This document shows positions 17,168-25,427 of a stretch of 64,000 nucleotides of DNA, piece after piece. Origin of the DNA: an uncultured Bacteroidota bacterium (GTDB taxonomy: Bacteria > Bacteroidota > Bacteroidia > Chitinophagales > Saprospiraceae); assembly GCA_937861115.1 (NCBI GenBank), contig CALMBD010000303.1:22181-86180 (forward strand), read 5' to 3'. How positions within the stretch are numbered: position 1 is the first letter of the stretch; each line of letters begins with the position of its first letter. The position numbers were made by a program, and so were the translations under genes. The notes below the pieces were generated by a model. It was given only the letters and a program-made list of their open reading frames with translations, was not told the origin of the DNA and did no database searches.

Positions 17168-19576
17168 TTATTGTTTAACCAAACGGACGGGCGCGCTTTG
17201 CCGGCCTTCGTTGCGCAAAACGACAATGTAAACGCCCTTTGTCCACGTCTCGCCGCAATTCAGCACACCGGTAGCCGTAGCCAGTTGCTGCGACATCACG
17301 GTTTGTCCCAACAGGTTGCGTACCTCCATCGAGAGGTTTTGAGCGCCCGGCCAATCATACCGGATGGCGAAGGACGTTGCTGAAGGATTAGGCATCACCA
17401 TCATGGAAGCGGACGTGTATATGTCATTTACGCCGGAAACGAGTGCGCCGGGCACAACGCTGAAAATATCTACGCCGGCTTCTACAAAATGCCCTGGGTC
17501 GAGGTCGCTGGCAATAAACTGCACCCGGACGTCATCCGTGAGGTTGATGTAGTCTTTCATGCTGATATCTCCGGAAAAACGCCAGTTGCTTTGCGAAACG
17601 GTTTCCGTGAGCAGGGTTACTGTTTCCGTGCCATTGAGTATCCGTACTTCGAGGTTGTCGTTGGGCGGAGTGCCCTGGCCGCCGCCATTGTAAAACCAGT
17701 ACCAGAAACTCAGGGTGGCATCCTGATATGCGGCAAGCCGCATGGGAGGGCTGGTCAGGGTGACAGAGCCATCGTCTACATCGTCACTTCCGGCAGAGCC
17801 GCCGCCGTTACCGGTTACATAACATAGTTCGTTGTTGTCGGTCTGCACATCAAATCCCGGATTGACGGCATTGTTTTGGCTAAAGGTGCCCTCTGGTTTT
17901 CCACGCTCCCAAAGACCGGAGGAAGCAGTGGCCTCGGTTGACCAGCCCAGGTCGACTTCGAAATCATCGTAATACACCGGCTTAAGGTATATTTGGACCG
18001 GCGTGCCGGCCGTAACAGTGACATTGCTGACGAGGTAGCCCCACTGGCTGACTTTTGCCTGATAAGTCCCGGAAGGTACACAACTCACATCAAACGAGCC
18101 ATCCGGAGCCGACTGGATGGTATAGGTGTCATTCACACTGGTCAGTACGATATTTGCATTCCCGACAGGTGTGGAGGAGCCTTCCTCCAGGAGCGTACCG
18201 CTGAGGTCACCGGCGTTTTCGGCTTCCAGTGTAACGGTGATCTGCGTCACTTCTGCTGTTGCCAGGGTTACATCGACGGTTTTGCTGTAAAAACCCGGCT
18301 TGCTGATGGTGACCGTGAAGTTACCCGGCTGAGTCTGGCCGGTTTTGAACGTGCCGTCAAGTTTTGTCTTGGTATTGATCCAGGGATCGCTGCTGTTCAC
18401 CTCGATGGTAGCGCCGAACATGGGCTGGCCGTTGCAGCCGTTGGTCACGCTTCCTTCCAGGTAGCATGCGCGGGTATAGGTAGGGGTCAGCACAAACAGT
18501 TTGCCTATGCCGCCGGTTTCGTTGGGGATATTGGAGGCAACGATCGTTCCCGAAGGCAGGAATGGATACACCCCCCAGCAACCGTCGAAGTTAGCCCCCG
18601 TGCCCGGCCAGGTGTCGTACCAGCCTGTGATGACCATGTTGTCGGGACGATGCGCATCGGCGATGACCACACCGTCGGAGTACCAGGAGGTAATGGCCCA
18701 ATCGTTGAGCACGTGGGTATTGTGACCAATAGATTTGGTGCCATCGTTGGTGGAAACGCGGTCCAGTTCCCGGATATCTTCCGGATCGCTGATATCGTAG
18801 CAGGTGACAAACGACGGCGCGTTTTCATTCTCATCGGTGGTCAGGATGTGCTTGTGGTCGTCGAGCAGCCAGGAGTTGTGGGTGAATTTCCCGGGTGTTT
18901 GGACCGTGCCGAGCAACTGCGGATTCGCCTTGTCGGTCATATTCACAATGGCTAACTGACCTGCATAAAGGTTGCAGGCATACAGCGTATCGTTTTCGGC
19001 ATAACCGTCGTGAATGTAACCCAGGGCATCGTATTTACCCACATAGGTCGGATTGTAGGGGTCGGCATTCAGGTCGAACACTTTGGCGCCACCGGCGTAC
19101 AGGCCGCCGCCATAGAGGTACATAAACCCTTTCTTGGTATCGATGTGCAGCGCGTGGACGGCATTGAGTTTAGTGCCCGGCTCCGGAAACTGGCCCTCGC
19201 CAGTGTAAAAGTGGTAGGTGAGGTTTGGGCTTGGCAATGCGCTGAGGTCGACGATTTGTACGCCCTGGCCGCCTTCGGATGTCACATACGCATAGTGACC
19301 GTAGGTTTTGATTTCTTTCCACAGGTTGTCGGGACCGGGCAACTGGACGATGTTCACCGGGTTGTCGGGATTGGTCACATCCACGATCACCAGCCCTTTG
19401 GAGGCGCCTACCAGGGCATATTCCTTGCCATTTTGGGCGTAACCGTAAATATTGGCCAGGGTTTGGCCGGGGTACTGTAAGGAAGAGCGGATATCGAGAT
19501 TGAAGTTTTGGGCAAAAGCCGGCGATGTGGTCAGCACAAGCATCGACCACAGCAGGTATTGCAATGCGTTTTTCAT
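17168..19576 (-). CDS. Choice-of-anchor B protein with carboxypeptidase-like domains and type A T9SS sorting domain
   Basis: An 802-aa secreted protein. It has a signal peptide to about residue 22, then a choice-of-anchor B beta-propeller (about 25-390) with LVIVD-type repeats (GLVIVDVTNPDNPVNIVQL, GVQIVDLSALP). Two carboxypeptidase-regulatory-like beta-sandwiches follow (about 395-480 and 480-555). Next is a galactose-binding-like segment (about 560-720). The type A T9SS sorting domain occupies the last ~80 aa (MVMPNPSATSFAIRY, LLGQTV, KGVYIVVL). Such proteins are exported across the outer membrane and anchored or released. Ligand unknown. A perfect -7 box lies upstream at 19653-19660. Confidence 0.9.
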   Translation of the reverse strand: MKNALQYLLWSMLVLTTSPAFAQNFNLDIRSSLQYPGQTLANIYGYAQNGKEYALVGASKGLVIVDVTNPDNPVNIVQLPGPDNLWKEIKTYGHYAYVTSEGGQGVQIVDLSALPSPNLTYHFYTGEGQFPEPGTKLNAVHALHIDTKKGFMYLYGGGLYAGGAKVFDLNADPYNPTYVGKYDALGYIHDGYAENDTLYACNLYAGQLAIVNMTDKANPQLLGTVQTPGKFTHNSWLLDDHKHILTTDENENAPSFVTCYDISDPEDIRELDRVSTNDGTKSIGHNTHVLNDWAITSWYSDGVVIADAHRPDNMVITGWYDTWPGTGANFDGCWGVYPFLPSGTIVASNIPNETGGIGKLFVLTPTYTRACYLEGSVTNGCNGQPMFGATIEVNSSDPWINTKTKLDGTFKTGQTQPGNFTVTISKPGFYSKTVDVTLATAEVTQITVTLEAENAGDLSGTLLEEGSSTPVGNANIVLTSVNDTYTIQSAPDGSFDVSCVPSGTYQAKVSQWGYLVSNVTVTAGTPVQIYLKPVYYDDFEVDLGWSTEATASSGLWERGKPEGTFSQNNAVNPGFDVQTDNNELCYVTGNGGGSAGSDDVDDGSVTLTSPPMRLAAYQDATLSFWYWFYNGGGQGTPPNDNLEVRILNGTETVTLLTETVSQSNWRFSGDISMKDYINLTDDVRVQFIASDLDPGHFVEAGVDIFSVVPGALVSGVNDIYTSASMMVMPNPSATSFAIRYDWPGAQNLSMEVRNLLGQTVMSQQLATATGVLNCGETWTKGVYIVVLRNEGRQSAPVRLVKQ

Positions 19577-19652
19577 TGAAAACAGGTTGAAAAATTAAAA
19601 CAATAACACAGTAGGTGTTTTTCCGCCGGGTGAGCCGGTCGCAAAACGGCAG

Positions 19653-19660
19653 CAAATGTA
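19653..19660 (-). promoter_or_regulatory. -7 box (TACATTTG) of the choice-of-anchor B gene
   Basis: On the minus strand TACATTTG matches TAnnTTTG. It predicts a start near 19646 and a leader of about 70 nt. Confidence 0.4.
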
Positions 19661-19746
19661 TAACCCGCCACCGGCCTTTGAGTCACCCGTCAGCCATATT
19701 CATGGGCAGGAGTCGGCTATTCTGCGACAAATGCCTATTCTGGGGT

Positions 19747-20658
19747 CTAATCTTCCTCGTCCATGACGACAGGGGTGCTGCGCACCCCGTTGCTTTTGTT
19801 GGCATGATAGGCGAACAGGCAGGCTGTCCAGAAGGAATAGAGGGAATACACCAGGGCGGGTTTGACCATATCCTGGTTGCCGAGGAGGTTGTTGGCGATC
19901 AAAAAAGCGAGGGTCGTATTTTGTACGCCGCTTTCCATGGCAGCCGTGATGCGCGAAGCATGGGGCAGCGCCATATATTTCATAAAAAAGTAGCCGAAAA
20001 ACAGGCAACTCGCATTTTGGATCAGGGCAACCGGGGTGATGACCAGAAAATCGCTCCATTTCAGGCCTGCACCGCCGTGGCTTTCCCCGGCAAACATCTT
20101 GATGGCGAATACCATAGCCAGCAAGACCAGCATCACGTATTTGGACGGCTTGCTGATCGTATTGGCAAACAGTGGAAACCGTTGTCGTACAAACAGGCCG
20201 ATCGAGGCCGGAATGATCGTGATAAAAAATATCTGGCTTACCGTTTCCCAAAAGGGGAGATGCAACTCCGTTTCCTTGCCGAGAAATACCCGGAGACCGA
20301 TGTTTACCACGATGGGGATGGAAAACAGGGTAAGAAAACTGTTCACGGCAGTCAGCGACAGCGATAAGGCTACATTGCCGCGCCACAGATAGGTCAGGAA
20401 CCCGGAGGTTGCGCCGCCGGGACTTGCCGACAAGATAATAAACCCCACTTTTAGTACTGCGGGTATCGGCATCAGCAGGCTGATCGCAAATGCAATAATG
20501 GGCAGCCCGATCATCTGGGCACTCAAAGCGGTAAAAAACGCCCGGGGGTGCCTGAAAATATGAATAAAGTCGGTGATCGTCAGCGATAAGCCAACACCAA
20601 ACATCACCAGCCCTAATACTGAACTGACGGCAAGGTCTACAACTGCAGTGGGAGCCAA
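19747..20658 (-). CDS. Bile acid:sodium symporter (BASS) family transporter
   Basis: A 303-aa inner-membrane protein with about nine hydrophobic segments. It carries the BASS hallmark ILSASPGGATSGFLTYLWRG (about 75-94) and a second crossover segment (MESGVQNTTLAFLIANNLLGN, about 240-260). Family members co-transport sodium and organic anions such as bile acids or pantoate; the substrate here cannot be read. The frame appears to begin with TTG at 20658, since the first in-frame ATG (residue 19) would cut into helix 1. A perfect -7 box lies 22-29 nt upstream, which fits the TTG start. Confidence 0.85.
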   Translation of the reverse strand: MAPTAVVDLAVSSVLGLVMFGVGLSLTITDFIHIFRHPRAFFTALSAQMIGLPIIAFAISLLMPIPAVLKVGFIILSASPGGATSGFLTYLWRGNVALSLSLTAVNSFLTLFSIPIVVNIGLRVFLGKETELHLPFWETVSQIFFITIIPASIGLFVRQRFPLFANTISKPSKYVMLVLLAMVFAIKMFAGESHGGAGLKWSDFLVITPVALIQNASCLFFGYFFMKYMALPHASRITAAMESGVQNTTLAFLIANNLLGNQDMVKPALVYSLYSFWTACLFAYHANKSNGVRSTPVVMDEED

Positions 20659-20679
20659 AGGGGAACAGTTTTACGGCCG

Positions 20680-20687
20680 CAAACTTA
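20680..20687 (-). promoter_or_regulatory. -7 box (TAAGTTTG) of the BASS transporter gene
   Basis: On the minus strand TAAGTTTG matches TAnnTTTG. The expected start near 20673 leaves about 15 nt before the proposed TTG start codon. Confidence 0.45.
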
Positions 20688-20767
20688 CAGGAAAACTCCA
20701 CATAGCACTACGTCGCCACACACTATTAACGGCGCGATATCTTTTTCCACCCGATATTTGCAGGGTT

Positions 20768-21544
20768 ATGAAGATAACTGCTTTCTATATCGCCGAAGAA
20801 TTAAGCCTCAAGGGCATCAAGGCCGCCTATGCCGGCGCCTTGCTACAGGAAACGCCTTCCGAACTTTTTTACCGCCTCGATGAGGACCGGTACATGTACG
20901 CGTTCGATTACGGCGCCGTGGTATTTGCCAACCTGGATGACACGGATATCAGCAAAAACCTGGCGCTGCTGCTCCCGCTTTCCGGACACCTGCTGCCGGA
21001 AAAAATCCGGGAAGACCTGGAGATCGTGCACCGCCCGGAAGCGCAAATTGACTTTGGGTTCGACGCACTGGTGGTGCCGGTCCTGAGTGTCGATGTGATC
21101 AAAATCGCCATGCTTAATGCCGCCCATTCGGTCGCCATGGATTTTTATTCCTATCGCGCCGATGAACTGTTGTCGGAAATCCGTCGCTTTACCGATCAGA
21201 TGGAAACCGACGGCTCGATCCGGATCAGCCGGAAAAACATGCTGCGGTTCATCGGGCGCACCCTGAACAGCAAAAACAGGGTCGTACAGAACCTGTTCAT
21301 CTTTGATGCGCCCGACCTCACGTGGGAAGACGAATACCTCGACCGCATCCATCGGGGACTTTCCCGAACGTTTGAAATACCCACCCGTTTCAAGGAGGTC
21401 GAGTACACCTTCAAGGTCGTGGAAGACAACCTCAGCGTGTTTCGCGAACTCTACCTCCACCGCGAAAGCAGTAAACTGGAGTGGATCATTATCATCCTGA
21501 TCTGTATCGAGGTATTCGATCTTATCCTCAGCAAGATTATTTGA
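20768..21544 (+). CDS. RMD1/DUF155 family membrane-anchored protein
   Basis: A 258-aa protein from the ATG at 20768; upstream codons are out of character and overlap the divergent promoter. The core shows the RMD1/SIF2 (DUF155) pattern: an N-terminal alpha/beta part with YMYAFDYGAVVFANL (about 42-56), a helical middle, and a C-terminal hydrophobic anchor (EWIIIILICIEVFDLIL, about 238-254). Yeast members sit in mitochondria or act in meiotic division and sporulation. Bacterial members have no assigned function. It is convergent with the BtuG-like gene, whose stop is only 15 nt away. Confidence 0.8.
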   Translation: MKITAFYIAEELSLKGIKAAYAGALLQETPSELFYRLDEDRYMYAFDYGAVVFANLDDTDISKNLALLLPLSGHLLPEKIREDLEIVHRPEAQIDFGFDALVVPVLSVDVIKIAMLNAAHSVAMDFYSYRADELLSEIRRFTDQMETDGSIRISRKNMLRFIGRTLNSKNRVVQNLFIFDAPDLTWEDEYLDRIHRGLSRTFEIPTRFKEVEYTFKVVEDNLSVFRELYLHRESSKLEWIIIILICIEVFDLILSKII

Positions 21545-21559
21545 AATCCCGCTACGGTT

Positions 21560-22597
21560 CTATTCCACAATGATGATCTCGCCCGGTCCGACACCGACGG
21601 GGAAGGACCCCTGCACGACTCCTGCCGTATTGTAAATGAACACTTCGCCCTGACCGACGAAGTTATTGGGGTCTGCACAGTACAGTTCGCCGGTCGTCGG
21701 GTGGCAGGCAAGCCCGTAGGCGTCCTGTGCAAATAACTGGGTGACCGTAAACTGGTTAGCGGACCATACTTTCCCTTCGGCGATGAAATACAACTGGTTG
21801 CCCGAAGGGCTGCTGCACAGGTCGTCGGCAAATGCCGGCACAGTGAAGCCGGCGCCGGCCGGATCAAATTTGTCCAGAAAACCGCCTGCGCTCGGGTCGT
21901 CGAACGGACCTTTGCACAACACCCAGGGGTTGGCGCCGGTAAAGTTGGCGCTGGCAAAACAACAGGGATTCAGCCCTCCCACCGTAATACGCGCGTCTTC
22001 GGTTTCCGTGCTCAGGTTAATGACAGAAACGGTGGAATCGACCCCGAATCCGCCGCCGTTGGCGACAAGCAGGGTATTCGCATCTTTCAGGAACATTTTC
22101 TCGGGCCCTGTACCGGTTGGAATAACCTTTACGACCTCGTTGGTATTCAGGTTAATCTTGGCGATACTGCCGTCGAGACCGTCTTTGCCCCACTGGCTGA
22201 CATAGGCGAAATTATTGTCGATGGGCATAAAATACCTGGGACCGATCAGTCCTCCAATCGTATCGACATACCGGAACGTCATCTGATCGACGACCACAAC
22301 CAGGTTGATCCCGTTGACACAGATGTAGCCTTTGCCGTTGTGAAAAGTGAGCGACTGGACAAATTTACCCAGCGCACCGTTGTTTTCCCGCCCGAAAACG
22401 TCCTGTACGGTGACGTCGGTATCCGGGTTGTGCCAGGTGATGGTTCCGCTGCCGGAAGTGCCTTCGTTTACGACAAAAATGCCCTTGGAGTAGTCGTAAA
22501 CCGGCAAGGTGTTATCATCGCCGCCAAGATTGCAGGCGCTAGTTGCCAGTATGGTTGCAGCAAAAAACAGGAATTGATAGAGATGGCTAACCTTCAT
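21560..22597 (-). CDS. YncE/DUF5074-type beta-propeller lipoprotein, BtuG-like (cobalamin-linked)
   Basis: A 345-aa lipoprotein. The signal peptide ends in a lipobox at Cys22 (TSAC), followed by NLGGDD; acidic residues here resemble the Bacteroidota surface-export signal. The mature part shows repeated four-stranded blade phrases (KGIFVVNEGTSGSGTITWHN, SIAKINLNTNEVVKVIPTGTGPEKM, STVSVINLSTETEDARITVGG), as in seven-bladed YncE-like propellers. In Bacteroides, BtuG proteins of this class bind cobalamin at the cell surface and pass it to BtuB. A cobalamin riboswitch directly upstream strongly supports that role here. No BtuB partner is adjacent. Naming it BtuG is inference from fold plus regulation. 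Confidence 0.75.
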   Translation of the reverse strand: MKVSHLYQFLFFAATILATSACNLGGDDNTLPVYDYSKGIFVVNEGTSGSGTITWHNPDTDVTVQDVFGRENNGALGKFVQSLTFHNGKGYICVNGINLVVVVDQMTFRYVDTIGGLIGPRYFMPIDNNFAYVSQWGKDGLDGSIAKINLNTNEVVKVIPTGTGPEKMFLKDANTLLVANGGGFGVDSTVSVINLSTETEDARITVGGLNPCCFASANFTGANPWVLCKGPFDDPSAGGFLDKFDPAGAGFTVPAFADDLCSSPSGNQLYFIAEGKVWSANQFTVTQLFAQDAYGLACHPTTGELYCADPNNFVGQGEVFIYNTAGVVQGSFPVGVGPGEIIIVE

Positions 22598-22734
22598 TTT
22601 TGAATGTTTAAGTTATTGATAACGAACGGAAAGCGGGAAAGGAGGTCGATGACAACACCAATAGATTCCGCCAATGCAGGCAGGACGGAACCAGAATAGT
22701 CGCCATATAACCCGGCCTTCACCCGAAGCCCGAT

Positions 22735-22920
22735 CAATGCGTTGGTTAGTGGCAGGTCTTCTGGCTCGTTTCGACGAGGAGCACCTTCCCGGTTTCCCAG
22801 TGGTGTTGCGGCTCTTCGCTTTGAATGAAACTTACAGCAGCGGGGACTGCCCCGGATTTTCACCGGTGTTCCCTTTTAATCGGAATAAGGCGAATGATCG
22901 CCTACCGAACCAAAACCGGG
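22735..22920 (-). ncRNA. Cobalamin (B12) riboswitch
   Basis: On the minus strand the conserved parts appear in order. First comes ATTAAAAGGGAA, then GGTGAAAATCCGGGGCAGTC continuing CCCGCTGCTGTAAG (22864-22831). The GCCACTGGGAAACCGGGAAGG-like region (here ACACCACTGG...) follows, then the B12 box AGCCAGAAGACCTGCC (22766-22751). About 140 nt separate the box from the ATG of the BtuG-like lipoprotein, enough for an expression platform. It sits in the 440-nt gap between dinB-like and BtuG-like genes and should repress the latter when cobalamin is plentiful. Confidence 0.93.
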
Positions 22921-22955
22921 ATAAAAGTATGACGGGTTTTAAGATTTCGGAGAAT

Positions 22956-23513
22956 TCAACCCTTTGAAATTGTCGCCTGGACCTGAATAACATGCCGTTG
23001 CAAGTGCAGGACCATGTATTCCAGGAGGTCGCCCAGCATAAACTGAAACCCGGGCCACCGGAAATGCGGTACCCTCGTTTTATTCAGGTTGACTTGCCGC
23101 GCCTGCTGGATGCACCGCAACAACATTTCACAATTGATCAGAAAGGCTTTGAACTCAAAAGGCCGGATGCTCAGTCGCGCGGGGTCCATCCGCTTTGGAC
23201 TCTTTCGGCGTTTTTTACTTGTGTTCTCAGGGCGAACGGCGTTTATGGCCATGCGTCCGAGCCAGGTTTGCCTGCGCTCGTCGGCAGGCTCCCAACTTCT
23301 TGCCTTGGATTTATGGATGGCTCGTTCGATCTGCGGTAGAAAGTAGTCCGAAAACGCATTGAGGTGGGCAAAACATTCCAGCGCGTTCCAGCGCCCCGGC
23401 CCCGGATGCAGGAGAAGCGCTTCTTCGGGAAGTGCGGAAAATTGCGAGCGGGACTGCTCCATGAGTTGTCGTAAGTCGGATTCGAGGCGGTCAAGCAGGG
23501 CGGTCTGCGTCAT
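22956..23513 (-). CDS. DinB family protein (DinB_2)
   Basis: A 185-aa four-helix-bundle protein. The three metal-binding histidines of the DinB/YfiT superfamily are recognisable: His50 (CFAHLNAFSDYF), and His170 and His174 (EYMVLHLQRHVIQ). Homologues include bacillithiol or other low-molecular-weight-thiol transferases and many proteins of unknown function. The substrate cannot be predicted. A basic insert (KKRRKSPKR, about 100-108) is unusual. The gene ends just before the cobalamin riboswitch. It is divergent from rimO, with a perfect -7 box at 23542-23549. Confidence 0.85.
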   Translation of the reverse strand: MTQTALLDRLESDLRQLMEQSRSQFSALPEEALLLHPGPGRWNALECFAHLNAFSDYFLPQIERAIHKSKARSWEPADERRQTWLGRMAINAVRPENTSKKRRKSPKRMDPARLSIRPFEFKAFLINCEMLLRCIQQARQVNLNKTRVPHFRWPGFQFMLGDLLEYMVLHLQRHVIQVQATISKG

Positions 23514-23541
23514 CTATTTCGTGCATTTTGAACGGCGGCCG

Positions 23542-23549
23542 CAAAGGTA
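23542..23549 (-). promoter_or_regulatory. -7 box (TACCTTTG) of the dinB-like gene
   Basis: On the minus strand TACCTTTG matches TAnnTTTG, 28 nt before the ATG at 23513. The expected start is near 23535. Confidence 0.45.
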
Positions 23550-23631
23550 AAAGATAATTTGTCATTGTTGGGTATTGCTGCATTGTTGCCATCCCAACAA
23601 TCCCGAATTTTCCCGACATTTGCGCCCTCGT

Positions 23632-24945
23632 ATGAAAGCAAGATCATTTCGCAAAGACAAGATAAACGTCATCACGCTCGGCTGTTCCAAAAATCTGGTA
23701 GACAGCGAGAACCTCATCACGCAATTGCGCGGCAACGATTTTGAGGTGACGCACGAAAACCCGGAACTGGATGCAAATGTGGTCATCATCAATACCTGTG
23801 GCTTTATCGATGTAGCCAAGCAGGAAAGTATCGATACGATAGTGGAATACGCAGGCATCAAACAGGCCGGCGGTATTGATAAACTCTATGTTACCGGGTG
23901 CCTGTCGCAGCGCTATAAAGACGATCTGGAGCAGGCCATTCCCGAAGTAGACGCCTTTTTCGGCACGCTGGAAATGCCGGCACTGCTGTCGCGCCTTGAG
24001 GCGGATTACAAATACGAACTGCTCGGCGAACGCCAGATCACGACATTGCCGCATTACGCCTACCTCAAAATATCGGAAGGCTGCAACCGCACCTGTTCCT
24101 TCTGCGCTATCCCGCTCATGCGTGGCAAACACATCAGCCGCCCGGTGGAAGAACTGGCGCTGGAGGCCGGAAATCTGGCAAAAAGAGGCGTGAAAGAGTT
24201 GTTGTTAATAGCCCAGGAGCTCACCTATTATGGCCTGGACCTGTACAAAACCCGCGAATTGCCCCGCCTGCTCCACGCGCTTGCCGATGTGGAAGGCATC
24301 GAATGGATCAGGCTGCACTATGCCTATCCGAGCAAGTTCCCGCTCGACATCCTCGACGCGATGGCGGAGCGAAAAGAGATCTGCAATTACCTCGATATCC
24401 CCCTGCAACACGCTTCCGACCATGTGCTCGACCTGATGCGCAGGCAGATCACCCGTTCCGAAACGGAAGACCTGCTCGCCAGGATCAGGGAAAAAGTGCC
24501 CGGTATTGCCCTGCGTACCACATTCCTGGTGGGTCACCCCGGCGAAACGGAGGAAGATTTCGAGCAATTGCTTGATTTTGTCCGCCGGCAGGAATTCGAA
24601 CGTGTGGGCGTTTTCCAGTATTCCCACGAAGAAAATACCCGTGCGCACGAACTCCCCGACGACATTCCGGCTGAAGTGAAAGCCGAACGCGCCAACCGCC
24701 TGATGGAACTGCAGCAGGACATTTCGTACCGCAAAAACGAAGCGAAAATCGGCCAGGTGTTCCAAACACTATTCGACCGGAAAGAAGGCAAGTATTTTAT
24801 CGGGCGCACGGAGGCCGATTCGCCCGAGGTAGACAATGAAGTGCTGGTGCCCGCCAAAAACAACTACGTACGGCTCGGCGATTTTGCGCAGGTGCGCATC
24901 ACAGGCGCGGAAGAATTCGACCTGTACGGCGAAGTGGTCCAATGA
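23632..24945 (+). CDS. rimO: Ribosomal protein S12 methylthiotransferase
   Basis: A 437-aa radical-SAM methylthiotransferase. It adds a methylthio group to the conserved Asp of ribosomal protein S12. An N-terminal UPF0004 domain supplies the first cluster cysteines (TLGCSKNLVDSE at about 16-27, NTCGFID, TGCLSQRY). The radical-SAM CX3CX2C is Cys151, Cys155 and Cys158 in GCNRTCSFCAIP. A TRAM domain ends the protein. The CSKN-V and GCLSQRY phrasing and the short C-terminus fit RimO rather than MiaB. The ATG at 23632 gives the usual start just before INVITLGCSKN; a 19-codon upstream extension is unconvincing. Confidence 0.95.
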   Translation: MKARSFRKDKINVITLGCSKNLVDSENLITQLRGNDFEVTHENPELDANVVIINTCGFIDVAKQESIDTIVEYAGIKQAGGIDKLYVTGCLSQRYKDDLEQAIPEVDAFFGTLEMPALLSRLEADYKYELLGERQITTLPHYAYLKISEGCNRTCSFCAIPLMRGKHISRPVEELALEAGNLAKRGVKELLLIAQELTYYGLDLYKTRELPRLLHALADVEGIEWIRLHYAYPSKFPLDILDAMAERKEICNYLDIPLQHASDHVLDLMRRQITRSETEDLLARIREKVPGIALRTTFLVGHPGETEEDFEQLLDFVRRQEFERVGVFQYSHEENTRAHELPDDIPAEVKAERANRLMELQQDISYRKNEAKIGQVFQTLFDRKEGKYFIGRTEADSPEVDNEVLVPAKNNYVRLGDFAQVRITGAEEFDLYGEVVQ

Positions 24946-25344
24946 TCACAATCCGCCCCAAATCGCCCTGACCAGGAGGGCGGCGAGCAATATTCCAATC
25001 ATGATGGCCAGCACAGTCAGGATACCCGCATCGTTCGTACCGGTGGCGGGGTTGACGGTTGTTATGGCCGCCTCCTGCAAAATTTCCCGCGCACGGGCCG
25101 AATCAAGGGGGTGGACATGCAGGCGTACAATCGACTGTAAATGTGGTAAAACGGAAGTTGAAGCCGTATTCGCCAGAAAACAATGAATCCCTTCTGCGCG
25201 CAGCCGGGCTGCCGCCACTTCGGCTTCCATCAATGAAAAAAACTTGGCCACGACCTCACCTTCCTCGGCAAGGCCTCGGTAGTCTTTTTCTTCAAATTCA
25301 AAGTCGTCGAGAATATCGGGCGGCGCCATATTGCACTCAAACAT
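24946..25344 (-). CDS. DUF2007 domain protein with C-terminal membrane anchor
   Basis: A protein of about 132 aa. The core EVVAKFFSLMEAEVAAARLRAEGI...LHVHPLDSARAREILQ matches the DUF2007/putative signal-transducing family, in which a ferredoxin-like fold may sense or bind ligands. Residues from about 110 form one hydrophobic anchor (ILTVLAIMIGILLAALLVRAIWG). A second ATG at 25329 is an equally good start. The stop codon touches that of rimO, so the two genes converge with no spacer. The function is unknown. Confidence 0.75.
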   Translation of the reverse strand: MFECNMAPPDILDDFEFEEKDYRGLAEEGEVVAKFFSLMEAEVAAARLRAEGIHCFLANTASTSVLPHLQSIVRLHVHPLDSARAREILQEAAITTVNPATGTNDAGILTVLAIMIGILLAALLVRAIWGGL

Positions 25345-25427
25345 CTGACATTTCCCGGAATTCACAAAATCTCAGTACTTATGCCGCGTCAAACTTCGGA
25401 CTAACATCTGTTACAATTAACTCTTGC

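Noticed and set aside
22594-22863. An 89-codon minus-strand frame over the riboswitch
   Set aside because: It runs through the conserved B12 riboswitch core and its translation shows no protein-like pattern; it is the RNA leader, not a gene.
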